Position numbers and translations under genes: made by a program. DNA of 64,000 bases from JAJDNS01 sp963578825 (GTDB lineage: Bacteria; Acidobacteriota; Vicinamibacteria; Fen-336). The stretch is taken from the NCBI GenBank assembly GCA_963578825.1, contig CAUZDW010000007.1, forward strand, positions 62,001-126,000, read 5' to 3'. The notes beneath the pieces are model-generated. The model searched no databases and was not told the origin of the DNA. It worked only from the letters and a program-made list of their open reading frames with translations. Shown piece after piece: positions 32,241 to 40,552 of the stretch. Position 1 is the first letter of the stretch. Each line of letters starts with the position of its first letter.

Positions 32241-35069
32241 TCAGAACTCAAAGCGCAAGCCAAACTTCACGACGCGCGGTGGCTGGAAAGCCGTCGGCTC
32301 GCGGAAGCTCGGTCCCCAGACCGGGTTCTCCTCGACCTCGTTGCGAGTGCCGAGCAGGTTGAATGCCTCGGCGACGAAGGCGAGCCGGTGCGTGCCCCAG
32401 CGCAGACCCTTCTCGATCCGGGCGTCGACGGTGAGCGTGAAGGTGAACCGATGGCCGGAGGGCACGATGTAGCGGCCCTGCTCGTCCAGGGCCCAGCCGC
32501 GAGCAATCTGGCCGCGCGGGGTCGCCGGGACCGCTTCGGGACCCTGGGCGAGGTCCGGCACGACGACGACGCGGCCGAACGGTTGACCGTCCTGGTAACG
32601 GGCCACGACCCCGGCCCGCCAGTCACCCGGGGCGCGCCAGATCGCGCCGACCTTTATGGTAAAAGCGCGGTCGAAGAAGGCGCGCCCGCGGGCGTGCGTG
32701 TCGGCGTTGAAGTTGTCGAGCAACTCACCGACCAGGCCCTGATCGTTTTCCAGCACGCGGAAGCCCCGGCTCGCCCCGGCCATCTCTGTCAAATAGGCGG
32801 TCGCGCCGGCGAGAAGGAAGAAGCGCTTGCCGAAGGCCTTCTCGGCGCGCAGCTCCAGGCCCTGGTGCAGCATCGTGCCGCCGGGAGGATTCGTGAGCAC
32901 GTACCGGTCGAGGCCGAACGTCTCCGGCTTGCGGTCGTAGACCGGTAGCAACTGGTCGTCCTGGGGCCCGTCGATGTCTCCTGCCGGATCGGGCAGGAAG
33001 AACACCGTATAGCTCGAGCGCGGTGCGCCGACGTTGACCGACTCGACAAGGTCTCGCGCGCGGCGATCGAAGCCCGTCAGGCCGACGATCCACCCTCCTC
33101 CCAGCCTGGCCTCGACTCCGATTACGAACTCCCGCGTCCGCGGCGGTCGCAGAGCGGGATCGATGGAGACGAGCTCCCCGTCGGTCGCTCCGGGGCCCAC
33201 CCGCGCAACGAGGGGACCTCGCTCCACAGCGTCGAAAAGGCCGTCTTCGTTCGAATCGTTCCACCGGTATACGCGGGCCTGTGGCCCGCTCGGGTCGCCG
33301 TAGGCCAGGTGGTCGAGCAGGAGTCGGTGCCGGTACTCGCCCCAGCCCCCGAGGAGCGAGATTCGACCGAGGCGCAGCCGGGCCGACACGCGGGGCGAGA
33401 GGGTGGTCCACGAGACGCGCCCCGCGGCACCGTCGGCTCTGCCTCGGGTCGCGTCGAGCCGCAGCCCACCCTCGATGAGGAGACGGTCGCGGAGGACGAG
33501 CCGATCCGCCGCGTAGGCCACGAAGTCGAAGGCTTGTCGACGCGAGCCTTGACTCGCCCAGGCGTACTCCCACACACGGGCGGACAAGCCGTCCACGCTC
33601 TCGGGGATTGGACCGTCCGCGCCCGGCAGCTCGGTCGCGGCGGCCCCCTTCACCGCCAGGCCGAAGCGTGGTGCGTGCCACAGACCGCCGAGCCGCGTGC
33701 CCCGAAGCGCGAGACCGGTGGAGACCGTCCAACTTGATCGCCGACTCCGCGCGGGGAAGACCAGCTCCGGCACGGGACCGTCGAGAAGCCGCTCGATCGG
33801 TCGCCCGGGCTCGTGACCGTCCGTCTGCGGCTCGAAGAGCCCGGTCCAGAGGCCGGCCGAGGCCGACCATGTGGCGCCTTCCGCAACGTGCGTCCACGCG
33901 ACCTGCCCGCCAACAGAATCGGCACGCTCGGTCACCGGATCGCCGAAGAAGCGGGCGCGGCCGGCAAACGGGCGACGCCGGGCTTGCACTGAAGCGAGCA
34001 GCCGCAGCGTGTGTCGATCGGACGGCTGATACACGAGATGACCGAACAGCGAAGAGAGGCGTGACTCGAGCTCGGCCGGATCGTTCCGCTCGAAGCGCCG
34101 TACGCGGGCGACCCGCCCCGACAGAAGGACCCGCAGCCGGTCGCCGGCGAGCGGTCCCGAGACGGTCCCGCTGGCGTCGGCGAGCGCCCCAAAACGGGCG
34201 ATCGACGGCCCGCTATCCACGCGATCCTCGGCCTGGAGCCCCGAAGAGAGCGCGTCGACCTGCGCCGTCCCCCGCCAGGACCGGGCTGGCGCGCGCGGCA
34301 CGAGGGCGAGAGTCACGCCCGGTGCAGAGTGCTCCACAGGCGCCAGTGCCGATGTCACGTCGATCGACTCGAAGGCGCCGAGGTCGGGCTCGATGAGTGG
34401 AGTGCCGCCGCGAGCGGGATCGGTGACGTCGACGCCGTCGAGCAGAATCGTGTTCTGCGTCCAGGAGGCACCGCGCATCGAGAACCAACCGGGCGTGCCG
34501 AGATAGAGTCCGGCGCCGTCGATACGATCGAGGATCGCCGCGGCCTCGACCGTCTCGAGGTGCGACCAGACGTTCCGGCTCGAGGGAAGGTCGCGCGCGA
34601 GCGCGGCCTGATCCTGGCGTGCGACGACGTGGTCCTCGAGACGCTCGACCGCGAGCCGGCAGGCCGCGGGTTGTTCACCCAGCGACCAGCCGGTCGCTCG
34701 GAGCAGGATCGTCTCGCCCTCCGACACGCGCCGATCGCGGTCCACGCAGCTCGCCCCCACGCCGTTCGTCGAACCCACTTCCGCGGTGAGCCGGCAGGCG
34801 GGGATGCCCGTGATCACCGCGAACCCATGCGGATCGGTCGTCGCCCGCCACTCAGGGCCGAATGGGCAGCGCGCGCTGACCGACGCCTCCGGAACCGCCT
34901 GGCCCCCGACGTCGACGACGTGCACGATGATCGTCGCGCCGCCGACCTCGGTGCGGCCGTGCGTCGGGACGAGCGCGACGACCAAACCGAAAATGAGAGC
35001 CACGCCCCGGCGACGGCCCCCGACGGGCCTCGACGCGGTCTGATTTTCGCCACGGGCTGCTAGATTCAA
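32241..35069 (-). CDS. TonB-dependent receptor with N-terminal carboxypeptidase-regulatory-like domain
   Basis: 942 residues with a signal segment (VALIFGLVVALVPTHG). A CarboxypepD_reg-like domain (TIIVHVVDVGGQAVPEASVS) is followed by a plug (FSMRGASWTQNTILLDGVDV) and a long 22-strand-type barrel ending PPRVVKFGLRFEF. It belongs to the OMP-transporter class common in Acidobacteria; the ligand is unknown. ATG overlaps the stop of the upstream barrel gene by 4 bp (35066-35069), so the two are coupled. Confidence 0.87.
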   Translation of the reverse strand: MNLAARGENQTASRPVGGRRRGVALIFGLVVALVPTHGRTEVGGATIIVHVVDVGGQAVPEASVSARCPFGPEWRATTDPHGFAVITGIPACRLTAEVGSTNGVGASCVDRDRRVSEGETILLRATGWSLGEQPAACRLAVERLEDHVVARQDQAALARDLPSSRNVWSHLETVEAAAILDRIDGAGLYLGTPGWFSMRGASWTQNTILLDGVDVTDPARGGTPLIEPDLGAFESIDVTSALAPVEHSAPGVTLALVPRAPARSWRGTAQVDALSSGLQAEDRVDSGPSIARFGALADASGTVSGPLAGDRLRVLLSGRVARVRRFERNDPAELESRLSSLFGHLVYQPSDRHTLRLLASVQARRRPFAGRARFFGDPVTERADSVGGQVAWTHVAEGATWSASAGLWTGLFEPQTDGHEPGRPIERLLDGPVPELVFPARSRRSSWTVSTGLALRGTRLGGLWHAPRFGLAVKGAAATELPGADGPIPESVDGLSARVWEYAWASQGSRRQAFDFVAYAADRLVLRDRLLIEGGLRLDATRGRADGAAGRVSWTTLSPRVSARLRLGRISLLGGWGEYRHRLLLDHLAYGDPSGPQARVYRWNDSNEDGLFDAVERGPLVARVGPGATDGELVSIDPALRPPRTREFVIGVEARLGGGWIVGLTGFDRRARDLVESVNVGAPRSSYTVFFLPDPAGDIDGPQDDQLLPVYDRKPETFGLDRYVLTNPPGGTMLHQGLELRAEKAFGKRFFLLAGATAYLTEMAGASRGFRVLENDQGLVGELLDNFNADTHARGRAFFDRAFTIKVGAIWRAPGDWRAGVVARYQDGQPFGRVVVVPDLAQGPEAVPATPRGQIARGWALDEQGRYIVPSGHRFTFTLTVDARIEKGLRWGTHRLAFVAEAFNLLGTRNEVEENPVWGPSFREPTAFQPPRVVKFGLRFEF

Positions 35070-36361
35070 GTCCCGAACCTGTAGGTCATCCTGAAATATG
35101 AGCCTGTGTTCCCAGTCGTTGAGGACTTGTGGGTCTGAGGGATGATTGTTGCGCCTGCAGGAAGAACCGCATCTGCAGGCCAGCCTTTGACCACGAGGTT
35201 TGCGAACGACCTGTAGCCCCCGACGCCGAGAGAATCAAGGACACGATTCCGCTCATCCAGACTCATCCTTGACAAGTCGATACTTCCAGCCAAGGGGCCG
35301 GTCGGGAGGTCGACTCCGTGCGGAGGAGGGTTCAAGTGCTGCCTGACTCCTGCTGCAAAAGAGAACTTCTTGTAGCTTATCTGGATGCCTGCCAACACGT
35401 CGCTAGCACCGCTCTCATTCTGCATGGATGTGTGTCCTCCAAAGAAGTCTCCACCCGAAAACTCTCCGATGACAGACAGCCAATTGACGATCCTGTATTC
35501 AACCCCGACTCCTGCGTGCAGAAAGAAAGGCCTCCTGATGCTGTTGGGCTGCGACGTGTTCGAGTCAACCAACAGAATGACGTCTCCAGGGTTCAAGCTG
35601 CTAGGGACAGTCACGCCAAGATTGGCAGACACGCCAAAGCGCTCGTAGTTCCAGGTCGCTGCGGTGTGAAAACCAAAATCCAGCTCGTCAGCTCCAGAGC
35701 CCTTCACGAGCTCACGCTTCGAGTGGGTGGCTGGGATCGATAGCTGTAACTTGAATGTCGTCGCAGGCATCCAGCCATCCTGCTCCGACATCTTGGCCTT
35801 CACTCTGAAGATGTAATCTCCCGAGATGAAATCATCGAACCTGGCGCCCTCACCGAGGTTGGAGCGGTTCTCCAGGTAGGGCATGGTCCAAGACATGGAA
35901 CGATAAGGCCCTTGCAGATACCCGCCGTCGAGGACGACGATGTCCAGCGGCGGAGGAGGCACCGGGTGCAAGCCAGGCGAGCTCACAGAGACGGAATACG
36001 CGTGCTCAAAACCCAGCATGACCTTGTCTGTAAGTCCAAACCAGAAGTCGACGGACGCCATCACCACGTCGATGCCATTCGGGTCACGATCAAAAGCGTC
36101 AAGCTCATGACCAAGAAGGATCTCCCCGGGCCTCAACACTGCTGCCTTCTCGACGGTGAAGAGCTGCATGGAAGAATCGCTCGCTCTTTTGTCAGGCTCC
36201 TGAGCAGAACTGGAGCGGCCAGCACCGAAAGCAGCGAGAGCAGCGGCGGCCACAACGCTCCAAGCCGAAGCCCTGCGGAGCCCAGACGAATCACAGAAAA
36301 CTCTGAAGCAACTAAGAGAAGGCAGCCAGCCCATAGAGTCGTTCCCCCCAACCTTCATCAC
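35066..36361 (-). CDS. Putative outer-membrane beta-barrel protein, unassigned
   Basis: 431 residues. After a cytoplasmic-looking extension there is a hydrophobic signal (SAWSVVAAAALAAFGAG, about 32-48). The rest is alternating aromatic strands typical of a porin-like barrel (VDFWFGLTDKVMLGFEHAYS; FFLHAGVGVEYRIVNWLSVI) with terminal FRMTYRFGT. No named family is recognised. Its bases are clearly less GC-rich than both neighbours, a sign of transfer or relaxed selection. A later start (about 36270) is possible. Translationally coupled to the TonB receptor. Confidence 0.65.
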   Translation of the reverse strand: MMKVGGNDSMGWLPSLSCFRVFCDSSGLRRASAWSVVAAAALAAFGAGRSSSAQEPDKRASDSSMQLFTVEKAAVLRPGEILLGHELDAFDRDPNGIDVVMASVDFWFGLTDKVMLGFEHAYSVSVSSPGLHPVPPPPLDIVVLDGGYLQGPYRSMSWTMPYLENRSNLGEGARFDDFISGDYIFRVKAKMSEQDGWMPATTFKLQLSIPATHSKRELVKGSGADELDFGFHTAATWNYERFGVSANLGVTVPSSLNPGDVILLVDSNTSQPNSIRRPFFLHAGVGVEYRIVNWLSVIGEFSGGDFFGGHTSMQNESGASDVLAGIQISYKKFSFAAGVRQHLNPPPHGVDLPTGPLAGSIDLSRMSLDERNRVLDSLGVGGYRSFANLVVKGWPADAVLPAGATIIPQTHKSSTTGNTGSYFRMTYRFGT

Positions 36362-36560
36362 CCGAGCCGGTTGACGAGCGAAGTCTCTCCCAGCGTGCGG
36401 CCCTAGACTCGCTGCGCCAGGCTCGCGGCGACAGACTCGCGGCGACAGACTACGACCCCCATCTGGTGCTGGTCAACTGCTTTCCGACTCCGCCTATGGT
36501 GCGTGCGGCTCCCATGCGGCCTTTGGACGGGTGGCGAGCCTCAGATCATCGCGGTGCCTG

Positions 36561-37076
36561 TCAGTCGATGGGCCCCGGCGGGAGATCGCCGGAGGCGGCC
36601 AGTTGGTGGAGGGGTTCGCCGGTCAAGCGGTGGACGACCCAGTCGCTCATGGCCTCGGCTCCGAGGCGACGGTAGAAGCCGAGCGCCGGCTCGTTCCAGT
36701 CGAGGACGGCCCACTCGAGCCGGCCGCACCGCCGCTCCACCGCCAGGCGCGCGAGGTACTGGAGCAGTGCCTTGCCGCAACCGCGGGCCCGATGCTCGGG
36801 TCGCACGTACAGGTCTTCGAGGTAGATGCCACGCTGCCCGAGGAATGTCGAGTAGTTGTGGAAGAAGAGGGCGAAGCCGGCCGTCTCGTCTCCCACGCGG
36901 GCGAGGACGACCTCCGCGGCCCGGGGCTTTTCGAAGAGCGTCTTTCGCAGCCCCTCCTCGGTGGCCACGACCCGGTCTTCGAGCTTCTCGTATCGAGCGA
37001 GGTCCCGGATCAGCCCGAGGATCTCGGGGACATCCCGGGGCAGGGCGGAGTCGATTCTCAGCCGCGCGTTGGTCAC
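36561..37076 (-). CDS. GNAT-family N-acetyltransferase
   Basis: 171 residues, full GNAT length. The acetyl-CoA site is the classical VRPEHRARGCGKALLQYLAR (R/Q-x-x-G-x-G/A) in motif A. The C-terminal NEPALGFYRRLGAE is motif B. It is most like diamine/spermidine acetyltransferase and related small-amine enzymes (ALFFHNYSTFLGQRGIYLED), so an amine acceptor is likely. The 36362-36560 stretch downstream holds only a short tandem repeat (gactcgcggcgaca twice near 36430). Confidence 0.85.
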   Translation of the reverse strand: MTNARLRIDSALPRDVPEILGLIRDLARYEKLEDRVVATEEGLRKTLFEKPRAAEVVLARVGDETAGFALFFHNYSTFLGQRGIYLEDLYVRPEHRARGCGKALLQYLARLAVERRCGRLEWAVLDWNEPALGFYRRLGAEAMSDWVVHRLTGEPLHQLAASGDLPPGPID

Positions 37077-37187
37077 TGGCGTCCTCCCGTCATCACGTGC
37101 CCTGCAAAAAGAGGATCCTCATGGTATTGGGAATTCCCTGTTCGAGCGGGCATTGTGGCATCATTCGATGTGATCGACCGCGTCCAG

Positions 37188-37946
37188 ATGGCCCCCGTGG
37201 CCCCATCTGTGATCCGTCTCCACGCCTGGTACCGGTCGGCGGGCTCTCTGCTGCGCGAGCTCTCGCGGGCGATCAGCCAGGGGCAGACGCTGCTCCGCGC
37301 CGACAGCAGCCTCCCGGTGGGAACCTCGCTGGTCCTCGTCATGTCCACCGAGTGTCTTTCGGCTCCCATCGAGGTGCACGGCACGGTCACCGCGCTGCGC
37401 GTCCGTGGAAAGTCCCACGAGATGACGCTGCGCTATGACTTCGATGCAGGGGGTCAGAGGGGTCAGCTCGACGAGGCGCTGGCGGCGTTGCGGACGCAGA
37501 CGCGACGGCCTCGCCGTACCACGCGGGTGCCACTCAAGCTTGCGACGGACGCGGCGCCCCTGGCGCGGCACCTCGAGGTGACCGTGATGGACGTCAGCCG
37601 AGCCGGGGCCCAGCTCCGCGTTGCCGGGGCCGAGTTGCCGCCCATCGAGGCCGGGAGTCGGCTCGTGATGCGGCATGCCGGCCGTGGCCCGGGGATGCGG
37701 CGGCCGCTGCGGCTGATTCTCGAGGTGCGCTGGGTGGGACCGCGCCGGCGGTCCGGTGGGCGGCGGACCCAGGTCGTCGGAGGTCGTTTCGTGGAGCCGA
37801 GCGATTCTGTTCAGAAGCGGCTCCGGGCCCTCCTCCGCTTCGAGGAGACTCGGCCCCTGGTGACCCTCAAGGCGCTCCTGGCGCCGCGCCCGGAGACATC
37901 GACCCCAGCCGCATCGAAGCGACGCAAGTCGCAGCACAAGCGCTGA
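37188..37946 (+). CDS. PilZ-domain protein
   Basis: About 252 residues with two PilZ-like segments. The first (about 30-90) is degenerate. The second begins RRTTRVPLKLATDAAPLARH, then LEVTVMDVSRAGAQLRV, with the R-x-x-x-R and D/N-x-S-x-x-G c-di-GMP motifs present as RRTTR and DVSRAG. A basic tail ends the protein. It is expected to sense c-di-GMP in the cytoplasm. The start is uncertain: ATG at 37188 is used, but a GTG at 37170 is also in frame. Confidence 0.75.
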   Translation: MAPVAPSVIRLHAWYRSAGSLLRELSRAISQGQTLLRADSSLPVGTSLVLVMSTECLSAPIEVHGTVTALRVRGKSHEMTLRYDFDAGGQRGQLDEALAALRTQTRRPRRTTRVPLKLATDAAPLARHLEVTVMDVSRAGAQLRVAGAELPPIEAGSRLVMRHAGRGPGMRRPLRLILEVRWVGPRRRSGGRRTQVVGGRFVEPSDSVQKRLRALLRFEETRPLVTLKALLAPRPETSTPAASKRRKSQHKR

Positions 37947-37992
37947 CGCACCCTGCAACGCTTTCCTGACGATCCGCTCGCAACGATCCAAC

Positions 37993-38016
37993 GCCCCGGG
38001 GTTGTCGCCCCGGGGC
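37993..38016. terminator. Hairpin between convergent genes
   Basis: GCCCCGGGG-TTGTCG-CCCCGGGGC, a 9-bp perfect stem 46 bp after the PilZ gene stop and 54 bp before the convergent cytochrome stop. No clear T-run, so termination efficiency is uncertain. Confidence 0.55.
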
Positions 38017-38070
38017 ACAACGACGCTCGATCCGTGGCCCTGGGGGGAGGGCACCCCCGGGCACGGGGCT

Positions 38071-38406
38071 CTACTTCTTCAGGCTGAGGAGGTACTGGGC
38101 GAGCGCGTCGAGGTCCTCGTCGGAGATTTTCTTGAGGGAGTAGGCCGGCATCACGCCCTTCTTCCCGGTGGTCTTGAACATCTCCTTCGGTGTGCGGAGC
38201 CAGGCCTTCGCGTCCTCTGCGTTGGCCGAGGCGCCGTAGTTGTCCAGTGAGTTCTTCTTGGCGTTGTGGCAGGCCGTGCACGGGGGCTTGGCGGCGTCGC
38301 ACACCGCCTTGCCCTTCTCGATTGTCGCCGCGTCCGCGGCGAAGGCGGTGCCCGCGCTGCACACGGCGGCGGCCGCGACAGACACTGTGAGTAGACGACG
38401 GATCAT
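38071..38406 (-). CDS. Small class I cytochrome c
   Basis: 111 residues. Signal peptide MIRRLLTVSVAAAAVCSAGT-AFA, then a mature domain of about 85 residues. The single haem site is PCTACHNAKK. The distal Met is in GVMPAYSLKKISDEDLDALA, the usual C-terminal helix of class I cytochromes. It is a soluble periplasmic electron carrier. Its partner is not evident from the neighbourhood. Confidence 0.9.
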   Translation of the reverse strand: MIRRLLTVSVAAAAVCSAGTAFAADAATIEKGKAVCDAAKPPCTACHNAKKNSLDNYGASANAEDAKAWLRTPKEMFKTTGKKGVMPAYSLKKISDEDLDALAQYLLSLKK

Positions 38407-38714
38407 GAGAGCCTCCTGTGGTCAGAGTCCGGGCATGGTGCGCGGTACGGTTCGATTCTGATGCGGCTACCCGACGCGGGACAATAGGCCCGTCGGACTA
38501 CACGGCGAGGCTCTCCGAGGGCCAGCCCCTGAATGTTGGCCCTCGGCACGATACGAGGAGAGCGCGGTTTTCGGCCAAACCGTTGCGATTCAACCAATTG
38601 GGTGGGTTTGAACTTGCATGAACTATGCCCTGAATCATCTGATCCATTTATCCGGGTCAAACCGATCAACTACCCTCTGCTCCCGAAGGATGTTGTACTA
38701 GAGCCCGACGCCAG
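38407..38714. other. Gene-free stretch with one hairpin
   Basis: About 300 bp between the cytochrome start and a divergent small regulator. CCGAGGGCCA-gcccctgaatgt-TGGCCCTCGG at 38515-38546 is a perfect 10-bp stem. It is upstream of both genes and so could be regulatory; nothing else is recognised. Confidence 0.45.
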
Positions 38715-38923
38715 ATGAGTGACACTCAGTTTCTGACCCGATCCGAAGTCGCCAGGCTGCTCGGCGTGTCTCCGAACACGGTGACGCGCTGGGTGCGGGA
38801 GGGGCGGCTGGCCTGCCTCGTGACGCTGGGTGGCATCACCGATTCGACCGCGAGGTCGTCGAGCAGATTCGGAAGCAGCAATACCGGGCAAAGCAAGACC
38901 GCGACGACGCTCGAAAGGGGTGA
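38715..38923 (+). CDS. BldC/MerR-like small DNA-binding protein (one frameshift)
   Basis: About 69 residues once a missing base near 38831 is allowed. The frame starts MSDTQFLTRSEVARLLGVSP, then NTVTRWVREGRLACLVTLGG. This is the winged-helix excisionase/BldC fold, which normally continues with H-R-x-F/Y. After the shift the sequence gives HHRFDREVVEQIRKQQYRAK and ends ARKG-stop at 38923, exactly as expected. It is probably a transcription factor rather than a phage excisionase, since no integrase is near. Confidence 0.75.
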
Positions 38924-39135
38924 TCCCCCCACCGGTCTTTGCCTCGGTCGATGAAGAGGTTCCGAGTCCGAGCCGACGATGAGCGTGAGATCTGCCTGAC
39001 GCCTTCGTGCTCGGCGTTTTTCCTTGCAGGCGGACGACTGATCGGATTAAAGAACCGCCCTTCCCGGGCGGCGACGATTGTCCTTGACGACGAGTGCGCG
39101 GGGAGTCAAGCTCGGCCGATCAATCGGAGCGGAAC

Positions 39136-39555
39136 GTGGCCCGAGCAAGACGCAAGGTCGGCGGCGATGGAGGGAAGCGGGGCGAGCGCGTGCTCGTGCG
39201 GCTTCCTCCCGTAGAGGAGGCCCCGGCCCAGGACTCCGCCACCGCGGTGGCCGCGGAGGCGTTGCGCAGCGGAATTCTCCCGACGACGAGACGCCGCCGG
39301 GAACCCATCCCCCACGAAGGCGACACGATCCGCGTCGGCGATCCCGACGACGACGCTCTCGCCAATGAGTACGTGGGCGAGAACACGCCGGGCGGCAGCT
39401 CCTCCACTCCCGACCAGAGCAACGTGGACGAGATCGGCCGTGTCTACGGCCTGCAGGAAGAGGACACGGGCGCCCTCAGAAGCGGCAGTGAGGTGCTGGC
39501 TCGCCGCGATCGCCGCCGCTCCGAGCTGCGCGCCCCCGGCCGTCCCCGCCCCTGA
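39136..39555 (+). CDS. DUF6335-type hypothetical protein
   Basis: About 139 residues. A basic N-terminus (ARARRKVGGDGGKRGERVLV) precedes the conserved core IRVGDPDDDALANEYVGENT, then PGGSSSTPDQSNVDEIGRVY and GLQEEDTGALRSGSEVLARR. That core is shared by DUF6335 proteins, whose role is unknown. The GTG at 39136 is preferred because upstream codons look non-coding. It is convergent with the gene at 39572. Confidence 0.65.
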   Translation: MARARRKVGGDGGKRGERVLVRLPPVEEAPAQDSATAVAAEALRSGILPTTRRRREPIPHEGDTIRVGDPDDDALANEYVGENTPGGSSSTPDQSNVDEIGRVYGLQEEDTGALRSGSEVLARRDRRRSELRAPGRPRP

Positions 39556-39571
39556 AGAACCCCCTCGCGCC

Positions 39572-40447
39572 TCACCAACTCGGCGGCAGAGCGAAGCCGC
39601 CCTCGCCGCGGTCGCGCTGCGAGAGGCGGTCGTGGTGGGTGTGGGGCGCCGGAAGCACGCCGAGGGCGACGAGCGCCTTCCGATACTCGTAGCGCAAGGT
39701 CATCCGCTCGGCCGGCGTGCGGTCCGGCTGGAAGTCCACCAGGACCACCCTGTCCCGGGCTCGGGAGCCCCAACCGGTGCCGGGGTAGGAGCGGGCGCGA
39801 CGCTTTCCGCCGGCCTGACTCTCGGCCTCGACGGCGTCGGCGGCAGCCGCCGGGGGCGGCGGAAGAATGTTCAGGCCTTCGGCTCGACCCGCCGCTTCGC
39901 CCGGAGCTTCGGCCTTGCCGTCGTCGTAGCGCTCCGCCGAGTTCTCTCGGAGTGGATGCCCGACCCAGCGCCGCTTCTCGCGGTAGACGCTCACCTCGAT
40001 CCAGCCCATTTTCGAGTTGGCCATGCCCGCACGAGCGGAATAGGAGGCCTCCTCGTCGACGAAGGTGAAGCGGCGGACCTCGTCGAGGGAGGTGCGCCAG
40101 CCCCGCACGGTGGCGTGGCGCCAGGGATCGAGCACGTACATTCGGCCGGGCCTGTGGTCGCGGGTTCCGCTGATCACGTTGAGTCCATCCACCGTGAGGA
40201 CGACCCCGAGGCGCTCGCCGCTGCGGTTGTTGAGCCGGACGAGGTACTGGCAGCCCTTCCGGGCTTCGACGTAGTAGCGCCCCGAGCCGTCCGAGGCGGG
40301 GTAGAGCGTGGCAGGCTGGCCAGCCACCTCGACCGACACACTCACGAGAGAACCCGGGGCCTCGAAAGAGCCCCCCGAGTGAGCCGACGCGCTCGCCGCG
40401 AGCGCCAGTCCTGCCACAAACGACCAGGCGAGCCGATTCGTCCCCAT
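39572..40447 (-). CDS. Secreted hypothetical protein
   Basis: About 291 residues. Signal peptide MGTNRLAWSFVAGLALAASA ending near ASAHS. The mature part has an immunoglobulin-like look (VSVSVEVAGQPATLYPASDG; LVRLNNRSGERLGVVLTVDG) followed by a Pro/Ala-rich linker. It ends in a conserved C-terminal block (YPGTGWGSRARDRVVLVDFQ; MTLRYEYRKALVALGVLP). The same architecture is found in uncharacterised proteobacterial and acidobacterial proteins; no function is known to me. Start at the ATG at 40447, which begins the signal peptide. Confidence 0.65.
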   Translation of the reverse strand: MGTNRLAWSFVAGLALAASASAHSGGSFEAPGSLVSVSVEVAGQPATLYPASDGSGRYYVEARKGCQYLVRLNNRSGERLGVVLTVDGLNVISGTRDHRPGRMYVLDPWRHATVRGWRTSLDEVRRFTFVDEEASYSARAGMANSKMGWIEVSVYREKRRWVGHPLRENSAERYDDGKAEAPGEAAGRAEGLNILPPPPAAAADAVEAESQAGGKRRARSYPGTGWGSRARDRVVLVDFQPDRTPAERMTLRYEYRKALVALGVLPAPHTHHDRLSQRDRGEGGFALPPSW

Positions 40448-40552
40448 CTTGCACCTCGTTCCAGGGGGCTGGCTTCCGGCCCGCCCTCTCAACTGGTGGT
40501 ACAAGCCCGGGCTGGGCCCTATTCCGCCTGCGGGCGCGCTCCCCGGCGCGGG

